Shown here: piece by piece, positions 1-4,098 of the stretch
How positions within the stretch are numbered: position 1 is the stretch's first letter
Layout: every line of letters starts with the position of its first letter
Origin: Phycisphaerae bacterium
Lineage (GTDB): Bacteria > Planctomycetota > Phycisphaerae > SM23-33
Assembly (NCBI GenBank): GCA_030754715.1
Contig: JASLZV010000140.1
Location: forward strand, 1-5,688
Direction of reading: 5' to 3'
DNA length: 5,688 bases
The notes under the pieces: generated by a model
The model's database searches: none
Seen by the model: only the letters and a program-made list of their open reading frames with translations
What the model was told of the DNA's origin: nothing
Made by a program: the position numbers and the translations under genes

Positions 1-5
1 GGCGT

Positions 6-54
6 CCGTGTGTACCTCCGGATTCTGCTTCGCCTCATCCTCCGGAACACACGG
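6..54. repeat. Stem-loop (inverted repeat) upstream of the recombinase fragment
   Basis: CCGTGTGT at 6-13 is the exact reverse complement of ACACACGG at 47-54. Inside it TCCGGA at 17-22 pairs with TCCGGA at 41-46, leaving a 3-base bulge (14-16) and an 18-base loop (23-40). CCTCCGGA also occurs as a direct repeat at 15-22 and 39-46. No T-run follows on the plus strand, so it is not an obvious terminator in that direction. A stop (TAA, 56-58) closes the recombinase frame right after it. The structure is seen directly. Its role as an element end, a terminator of a gene to the left, or a recombination site is open. Confidence 0.5.
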
Positions 55-118
55 CTAAAACATTGGCCTGACTCTCACTCAGGTTGGTACAGAAATCGGG
101 AGCACGTCAACTGGCAGA

Positions 119-1006
119 GTGGAGATCAACTTCAAACCGATAATTGGCGGCATCAAGACATACACTATTGATTTCCCGCCGCTAATGACGAGACGCGAGT
201 TTGATTTTTTCGACAAGATGGCAAAGAAGAATCTGACGTGGGAGCCTCGTAACACGAGCACAGGTTCCATTCTCAGCGGGCTGTGTCGCTGCGGGATTTG
301 CGGTGGGGCACTTCACGTTACGGGCACTCGGAAATTCCACTATTATGCGTGCTGCAACCGTTTTCGTTTACGCAAGGGCGAGAAGCGTTGTGCGTTGCCA
401 ATGATCCCCAAGAAGAAACTGGAGCGGCGGGTGCTTTATTCACTGGGCGAGTTGCTACGCGACGATGCTGAATTCGACAAGGCTCTGGAAATGGCGAATA
501 TCGCCTTGAGGGATGGTGTAGCCTCATTGGCTAAATTGGGCCGGGATGAGGAACGGATGCTCAAAGCCGAGAAACAATGCCAGAGAAAACTTGACCGGCT
601 GGTGGATGCTATTGCTGACGGGACGATTGCTAAGCGGGATGCCAAGGCTAAACGCCAAGAGATCGCAGATGATGAGGCCGACAATGAAACGAAAAAGGAA
701 CAGTTGGCGCGTCAACGTGCCCTGTTGGAACGCACAGCATCACAGGCGAAACAGATCAGCCGCAGCCGCCAGAGAATCTTGAAGCAGTTCGGTCAGGCTG
801 TGAAATTGATCGAATTGACCGACGAGGAAAAGCGGGATTTGTTGAGGTCGCTGTTGCCTCCTGATACGGACTGCCGTATCATAGTGCACAAGGGTGACGG
901 GCGTAGCAAAGCCCGGCGGTGGTATATTGAGTTTAGTGGTATTCTGCCGGTAGATGACCAAAACATTGGAAGTGCCGTGCTAGGTGGGGCGTTAGCGGTG
1001 CCCTGA
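119..1006 (+). CDS. Large serine recombinase, C-terminal fragment without catalytic domain
   Basis: The 295-residue frame matches the back half of large serine recombinases/integrases. Residues about 1-45 look like the end of the 'recombinase' domain (FPPLMTRREFDFFDKM resembles the family's PPIIxxExFxxxQ segment). Then comes the LSGLCRCGICGG zinc ribbon (C58, C61, C78 or C79, C91), a charged coiled coil (about 115-235) and a terminal LTDEEKRDLLRSLL / RWYIEFSG strand typical of the family. The N-terminal resolvase domain with the catalytic serine is absent. The frame is open upstream only to a TAA at 56-58, with no ATG; GTG at 119 is the first usable start and lacks a clear ribosome-binding site. 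It is therefore probably a 5'-truncated, inactive remnant. Base composition is visibly more AT-rich than the genes to its right, which fits horizontal transfer. The last 11 codons (971-1003) and the stop lie inside the SRP RNA gene. The recombinase origin is well supported; expression is doubtful. Confidence 0.72.
   Translation: MEINFKPIIGGIKTYTIDFPPLMTRREFDFFDKMAKKNLTWEPRNTSTGSILSGLCRCGICGGALHVTGTRKFHYYACCNRFRLRKGEKRCALPMIPKKKLERRVLYSLGELLRDDAEFDKALEMANIALRDGVASLAKLGRDEERMLKAEKQCQRKLDRLVDAIADGTIAKRDAKAKRQEIADDEADNETKKEQLARQRALLERTASQAKQISRSRQRILKQFGQAVKLIELTDEEKRDLLRSLLPPDTDCRIIVHKGDGRSKARRWYIEFSGILPVDDQNIGSAVLGGALAVP
920..956 (+). promoter_or_regulatory. Candidate promoter(s) for the SRP RNA precursor
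   Basis: Two weak sigma-70-type candidates lie in the tail of the recombinase fragment. One is an extended -10 (TG at 920-921, TATATT at 923-928), giving a start near 935. The other is TTGAGT (927-932) with an 18-base spacer to TAGATG (951-956), giving a start near 963. Either would make a precursor slightly longer than the folded RNA, which begins at 971. Neither is close to consensus throughout, and the bases double as recombinase codons, so this is a tentative call. Confidence 0.25.
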
Positions 1007-1259
1007 TTCCCTCCGGGGATGACCTGCAATCCGCTATAGCGGGACCGAATGCTCCGTTGAGGGTGTCGTGTGGCGGAACCACCCGTCTTGTCGGCGGTGT
1101 TGAAAGTTGGGTCCTCTGCAACGCTGTACCGTGAACCTGGTCAGGTCCGGAAGGAAGCAGCCATAAGCGTGCTTCAGCGTGTGCCGGAGGGTCGCCTGGC
1201 TGGAGCCGCCTGGCAGGCCGGACCCCGCTGCTTGGATTCGAAGCGGAGCGCACGGCACT
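971..1259 (+). ncRNA. Large bacterial signal recognition particle RNA (Alu plus S domain)
   Basis: This is the RNA scaffold of the signal recognition particle. It binds Ffh and, with FtsY, targets nascent membrane and secreted proteins. The ends are set by an exact 10-bp pairing of 971-980 with 1250-1259. The Alu domain shows helix 2 (983-985/1044-1046), helix 3 (987-990/1000-1003) and helix 4 (1023-1027/1039-1043). The helix 3 and 4 loops can make the conserved tertiary contact GCGG (995-998) with CCGC (1031-1034). Next, 1051-1056 pairs with 1244-1249 at the base of the long central stem. The S domain carries GTGAACCTGGTCAGGTCCGG followed by the GGAA loop region and AAGGAAGCAGCC (1131-1162), then GTGTGCCGGAGGG (1179-1191). 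This is the large form known from Bacillus, not the short 4.5S form of E. coli. It is followed by dnaX, as in Bacillus. Odd point: 16 extra bases (1006-1021) fold as a hairpin between helices 3 and 4, where the U-turn is expected. The 5' 36 nt overlap the recombinase frame. No local terminator hairpin follows, only T-rich sequence at 1261-1268. Confidence 0.93.
1006..1021 (+). other. Extra hairpin inside the SRP Alu domain
   Basis: Large SRP RNAs usually read GCCCTGTACCTGC between helices 3 and 4. Here GCCCTG (1000-1005) and ACCTGC (1022-1027) are separated by ATTCCCTCCGGGGATG. Bases 1006-1011 can pair with 1015-1020 (one G-U), leaving a 3-nt loop. The flanking helices and the loop-loop contact are intact, so the segment reads as an insertion at the helix 3-4 junction. 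The consensus used is from memory of Bacillus-type RNAs. Confidence 0.6.
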
Positions 1260-1268
1260 GTTTATTTT

Positions 1269-1338
1269 GGGTTTCAGATTGCGGATTGATTGGTTGCGCC
1301 GGCGGGAAAATCCGCAGTCCGAACTCCGGAATCCGAAA
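1269..1338. repeat. Inverted repeat with a 7-base TCCG tandem array between SRP RNA and dnaX
   Basis: GATTGCGGATT at 1277-1287 pairs with AATCCGCAGTC at 1309-1319 (11 bp, one G-U) across a 21-base loop. The stem extends outward with gaps to roughly 1269/1327. The right arm is also a tandem heptamer array: TCCG recurs at 1311, 1318, 1325 and 1332, exactly 7 bases apart (TCCGCAG, TCCGAAC, TCCGGAA, TCCGAAA). The left arm contains CGGATTG, the same unit inverted. It fills most of the spacer. It may be a dispersed repeat, an RNA-processing hairpin or an attenuator; no T-run follows, so it is not a standard terminator. Confidence 0.6.
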
Positions 1339-1344
1339 TTAGAT

Positions 1345-2829
1345 ATGGCTTATCTGGTTCTAGCGCGCAAATATCGCAGCCGCACCTTCGAGGAGGTTGT
1401 GGGGCAGGAGCCCATTGCCCGGACGCTGGTCAACGCCATCAAGTCCGGGCGGGTGTCCCACGCCTATTTGTTCACAGGCACCCGCGGCGTTGGCAAGACA
1501 ACCATGGCCCGCATTCTGGCCAAGGGGCTTAATTGCCTCGGCGACGATGGCCCCACGCCCCAGCCCTGCAACAAGTGCGACGCCTGCCTGGCCATCGCCC
1601 GCGGCGACGACGTGGACGTGGTAGAGATTGACGGTGCCTCCAATCGCGGTATCGATCAAATTCGCGAACTACGCGCCAACGCGATCTTTGCTCCGGCCCG
1701 CTGCCGATACAAGATCTATTACATAGACGAAGTCCACAGCCTCACAAGAGATGCCTTCAACGCCCTGCTGAAGACGCTCGAGGAGCCCCCCGGCCACGTC
1801 AAATTCATCTTCTCCACCACGGAGGCCGAGAAGGTTCCCGCGACCATTGTCAGCCGCTGCCAGCGGTTTGACTTCCGCAACATCCCCACGTGCCGGATCG
1901 CCGAGCATCTGGCGATGGTATGCGGGAAGGAGAAGGTCAAGGCCGATGATGATGCGCTGTTTCGGGTGGCCCGGGCTGCCGCCGGGTCGATGCGCGATGG
2001 CCTCAGTCTGCTCGACCAACTGCTTTCCGGCCTCGGCGAGGTGACCGACGAGGAGATAATCCGTGTTCTGGGCACGCCGGGTGACGAGCGGGTAGTGGCG
2101 ATTGTCTCGGCCATTGCCGGGGGGGAGGCGGCCGCGGCATTGGGCGAACTGGCGCGTATTTTGGAAAGCGGTGTGACGCTGAGCAGCGCTGTAACCTCTC
2201 TGGGCGATGCCTATCGCAACATGATGCTGGCTTCAACCTGCGGGGCCGACAGTGAGTTGATCGAACTGCCCGAGTCCCAGCGGGAGGCGATTGGAACCTT
2301 GGCCGAGCGGTTCTCCACTCCGACGTTGGTGCATGGTATTGGTGTGATCCAGGCGGCTGGGAGGGGACTCCGCGGTTCCAGCGTGGCCAGGGCGCTTGTT
2401 GAGGCGACTCTTGTACGGCTGGCTGAGGCGGAGAAGTTCGTAGACTCTGACAGTCTGATACGGCGCATTGAGGATCTGACCGGTTCGCCCCCGGCGGGAG
2501 CGAGGGGACGGAAAGACCTCGCAGCCCGCCCACGCGGCGGCGCTGGGGCCGGCGACCCTTCGTCGGTTTCGATCCCGTCGGCTGTGGCTGACAGGCGGGG
2601 CGGGGCGGCGGCCGATGGGTCCTCGTCAGTTTCGAGCCCGTCGCCACCGCCGGCGGCGCGGGCCTTTGGCGGGATCAGCACTGCTGAGCGAACAGAGATT
2701 CTCAAGGACCCGTTGGTGACTGCCGTCACCGGCCTGTTCGGCGGCGAACTGGTGGATGTGCGGCGTGACAGCCCGCCCGCCGAGCCGCCCGATGCGGTGG
2801 AAAATTCAGATGTAGCCGAAGGAAATTAA
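1345..2829 (+). CDS. dnaX: DNA polymerase III subunit gamma/tau
   Basis: This is the ATPase subunit of the clamp loader, which opens the beta clamp and loads it on primed DNA at the replisome. The 494-residue protein starts MAYLVLARKYRSRTF, the standard DnaX N-terminus. An in-frame ATG at 1267 would add 26 residues translated from the repeat spacer and is rejected. Motifs: Walker A GTRGVGKT (45-52), four zinc-binding cysteines (C64, C75, C78, C81), Walker B YYIDEVH (125-131), sensor 1 FSTTE (156-160), the SRC arginine-finger motif (170-172) and sensor 2 GSMRDGLSLLDQ (214-225). Domain III runs to about residue 365. A proline/alanine/serine linker (about 380-440) holds an imperfect duplication, and a short conserved tail DPLVTAVTGLFGGELVDVR (455-473) ends the protein. 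It is shorter than E. coli tau and lacks its DnaB/alpha-binding domains. No A-rich slippery heptamer for a separate gamma product is visible. No strong ribosome-binding site precedes 1345. It follows SRP RNA and leads the ybaB-recR group. Confidence 0.96.
   Translation: MAYLVLARKYRSRTFEEVVGQEPIARTLVNAIKSGRVSHAYLFTGTRGVGKTTMARILAKGLNCLGDDGPTPQPCNKCDACLAIARGDDVDVVEIDGASNRGIDQIRELRANAIFAPARCRYKIYYIDEVHSLTRDAFNALLKTLEEPPGHVKFIFSTTEAEKVPATIVSRCQRFDFRNIPTCRIAEHLAMVCGKEKVKADDDALFRVARAAAGSMRDGLSLLDQLLSGLGEVTDEEIIRVLGTPGDERVVAIVSAIAGGEAAAALGELARILESGVTLSSAVTSLGDAYRNMMLASTCGADSELIELPESQREAIGTLAERFSTPTLVHGIGVIQAAGRGLRGSSVARALVEATLVRLAEAEKFVDSDSLIRRIEDLTGSPPAGARGRKDLAARPRGGAGAGDPSSVSIPSAVADRRGGAAADGSSSVSSPSPPPAARAFGGISTAERTEILKDPLVTAVTGLFGGELVDVRRDSPPAEPPDAVENSDVAEGN
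2561..2643 (+). repeat. In-frame 63-base imperfect direct repeat in the dnaX linker
   Basis: The 20-mers at 2561-2580 and 2624-2643 match at 18 of 20 positions, exactly 63 bases (21 codons) apart. Both encode an SSVSxPS segment; the sequence in front of each is Gly/Ala-rich but diverged. The likely origin is slippage or duplication in a disordered linker. It has no evident catalytic consequence. Confidence 0.6.
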
Positions 2830-3011
2830 TAGCGGTGAACCGTACGGACTGCGCGAACAGGAACAGATTGACGGGACAACGCGCATTACCGGTGGCAAGG
2901 TGATGCGAAGCATGGCGTCGCTGGGTATGGGGTTGCGACTTTATCCGTGGTGCGCAGGATTGCGTCTGCTGGTATTGCCGGCAGCTTGAGAATAGAAACC
3001 TGAGGGACACG
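2830..3011 (+). other. 182-base spacer between dnaX and ybaB with two short overlapping frames
   Basis: No recognised gene or RNA lies here. A 22-residue GTG frame (2835-2903) ends in TGATG, overlapping the ATG of a 28-residue frame (2903-2989) whose second half is hydrophobic (LRLLVLPAA). That ATG follows AAGG by only two bases, a poor ribosome-binding spacing. A 7-bp hairpin (2966-2972 with 2978-2984, one G-U, 5-base loop) is not followed by a T-run. No family resemblance is seen. The coding overlap is likely chance, but the gap is long for a cluster that is otherwise tight around ybaB-recR. Confidence 0.3.
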
Positions 3012-3338
3012 ATGTTCGGTGACTTGGGAAAGATCATGAAGTTGGCCGGCGAGATGAAGACTCGCCTGCCCGAATTGAAGCAAAAACTGGAAAACTCCAC
3101 CTACACGGCCGATGCTGGCGGGGGAGTGGTTGAGGCCACCGTTACCGGCAAGGGCCAACTGGTGGATATCAAACTTGACAAGGATCTGCTGGCCGAGGTG
3201 GATGTAGAGATGCTGGAAGACCTAATCAAGGCGGCCGTCGGCGCCGCTCAGGAAAAGGCTGTGGCCGCTGCCCAGGAGGCAATGGCCGAACTTACAGGGG
3301 GGATGGATATCCCAGAGTTGGGCGGGCTGCTGGGCTGA
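3012..3338 (+). CDS. ybaB: YbaB/EbfC family nucleoid-associated protein
   Basis: This is a 108-residue protein of the YbaB/EbfC DNA-binding family, a small dimeric nucleoid-associated protein of normal length. It shows the family order: an N-terminal helix rich in Met/Lys (MFGDLGKIMKLAGEMKTRL), a central strand region with the diagnostic GGGVVEATVTGKGQLVDIKLD (about residues 36-56), then a long Ala/Glu helix (about 70-95) and a Gly/Leu/Pro tail (GGMDIPELGGLLG). GAGGG at 3002-3006, five bases before the ATG, supports the start. It sits 22 bases before recR and after dnaX, the arrangement seen across many bacteria, which suggests cotranscription with recR. Its exact role is not settled in the family; links to recombination are inferred from its constant pairing with recR. 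No unusual residue is seen. Confidence 0.95.
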   Translation: MFGDLGKIMKLAGEMKTRLPELKQKLENSTYTADAGGGVVEATVTGKGQLVDIKLDKDLLAEVDVEMLEDLIKAAVGAAQEKAVAAAQEAMAELTGGMDIPELGGLLG

Positions 3339-3360
3339 GGAGGTTCCCAATTATCCGATT

Positions 3361-3960
3361 ATGTCCGGCTACGCTGAAACAATCGAACGGTTGATGACCG
3401 AGTTGGGCAAGTTGCCCGGTATCGGGGCTCGGACGGCTGAGCGGCTGGCGTTTCACATCCTCAAGAGCAGCCGGGACGAGGCCCTGGGACTGGCCGAGGC
3501 GATTCGGGACGTTAAGACCAATATCCGCCCGTGTAGTTGCTGCTTCAACCTGGCTGAGGGCGAGTTGTGTGCCATCTGCGCCGACCCGCGCCGCACGGGT
3601 GGGCAGATATGCGTGGTCGAACAGCCTAAGGACCTGCTTTCGCTGGAGTCGACCGGTGCGTACCGAGGCGTGTATCACGTGCTGATGGGTCACCTGGCCC
3701 CGCTGGAGGGGGTCGAGGCCGACGACCTGACCATCGATGCGCTGGAGGCCCGCGTGAGGGCTGGGGGTGTCGAAGAGGTCGTCCTGGCTACCAATCCCAC
3801 CGTATCAGGTGATGCGACAAGCCTTTACATTGCCGAGCGCCTTGCGTCCTACCCGGTGCGGGTCACTCGCCTGGCGCGAGGGCTGCCTGCCGGGGGGCAA
3901 ATCGAATACGCCAACAAGTCCATCCTCTCCGACGCCATCAACGAGCGGCGCGAGATGTGA
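3361..3960 (+). CDS. recR: Recombination mediator protein RecR
   Basis: RecR works with RecO (and RecF) to load RecA on SSB-coated gapped DNA. The 199-residue length is typical. Domains in order: a helix-hairpin-helix LPGIGARTAERLAFHIL (18-34), a four-cysteine zinc finger (C58, C61, C70, C73), a Toprim domain starting ICVVEQPKDLLSLESTGAYRG (83-103, with E87) and running through D121/D122, NPTVSGDATSLYIAERL (145-161), and the conserved C-terminal TRLARGLPAGGQIEYA (169-184). The ATG at 3361 gives the standard MSxYxExIERL-type start. The only good ribosome-binding sequence, GGAGG at 3339-3343, is 17 bases upstream, longer than usual, and no alternative ATG/GTG/TTG lies in frame between it and 3361. 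The gene follows ybaB after 22 bases, so the two are probably one operon. Confidence 0.97.
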   Translation: MSGYAETIERLMTELGKLPGIGARTAERLAFHILKSSRDEALGLAEAIRDVKTNIRPCSCCFNLAEGELCAICADPRRTGGQICVVEQPKDLLSLESTGAYRGVYHVLMGHLAPLEGVEADDLTIDALEARVRAGGVEEVVLATNPTVSGDATSLYIAERLASYPVRVTRLARGLPAGGQIEYANKSILSDAINERREM

Positions 3961-3970
3961 GGGTCGGTTT

Positions 3971-3990
3971 GCGGCAGCGGACAATGCCGC
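3971..3990 (+). other. Small hairpin after recR
   Basis: GCGGCA (3971-3976) pairs exactly with TGCCGC (3985-3990) around an 8-base loop, eleven bases past the recR stop. It is not followed by a T-run, so intrinsic termination is not supported. It may stabilise the recR mRNA 3' end or be chance in GC-rich sequence. Confidence 0.3.
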
Positions 3991-4080
3991 CGGGCGATGA
4001 GAGTCTCCGGGGCACTGTGCAAGATTTATCCAAGGACGCCGAAGAGCGGGCGTTCCGCGCCTTTGCGCCTTGGGTTTGAA

Positions 4081-4096
4081 TGTTATAATACGGTTG
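4081..4096 (+). promoter_or_regulatory. Extended -10 promoter of rpoN, almost leaderless
   Basis: TGTTATAAT at 4081-4089 is a perfect extended -10 element (TG, one base, TATAAT). The best upstream partner is weak (TTGCGC at 4063-4068, spacer 15), as is common when an extended -10 is present. Normal spacing puts transcription start at G4096, only 3 bases before the rpoN ATG at 4099. No Shine-Dalgarno sequence lies in front of that ATG, which fits a leaderless or near-leaderless mRNA. The motif is seen directly; the transcription start is inferred. Confidence 0.7.
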
Positions 4097-4098
4097 CT

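Noticed and set aside
1061..1084. Local hairpin GTGG (1070-1073) with CCAC (1079-1082) as an independent terminator or regulatory element.
   Set aside because: It lies inside the SRP RNA central stem region and has no T-run, so it is best treated as part of that RNA's fold.
1109..1226. A short 4.5S-type SRP RNA closed by GGGTCC (1109-1114) and GGACCC (1220-1225).
   Set aside because: It would be lopsided around the GGAA loop, crosses the better central-stem pairing (1093-1098 with 1205-1210), and ignores a complete Alu domain and a perfect 10-bp terminal stem at 971/1259.
1267..1344. An upstream in-frame ATG extending DnaX by 26 residues.
   Set aside because: The extra residues translate the repeat spacer. 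The family N-terminus is MAYLVLARKYRSRTF at 1345.
2119..2125. G7 run as a programmed frameshift site for a gamma form of DnaX.
   Set aside because: It falls near residue 259 inside domain III, so slippage would yield a product much shorter than gamma.
4011..4024. GGCAC at 4011-4015 as the -24 element of a sigma-54 promoter for rpoN autoregulation.
   Set aside because: No GC dinucleotide stands at the required -12 spacing. The same test fails for GGCAC near 1254 in front of dnaX.
3997..4098. An upstream in-frame ATG extending RpoN by 34 residues.
   Set aside because: The extension translates through the TGTTATAAT promoter and has no sigma-54 similarity. Region I begins at MRIDVTQQLRLQQQ, 4099.
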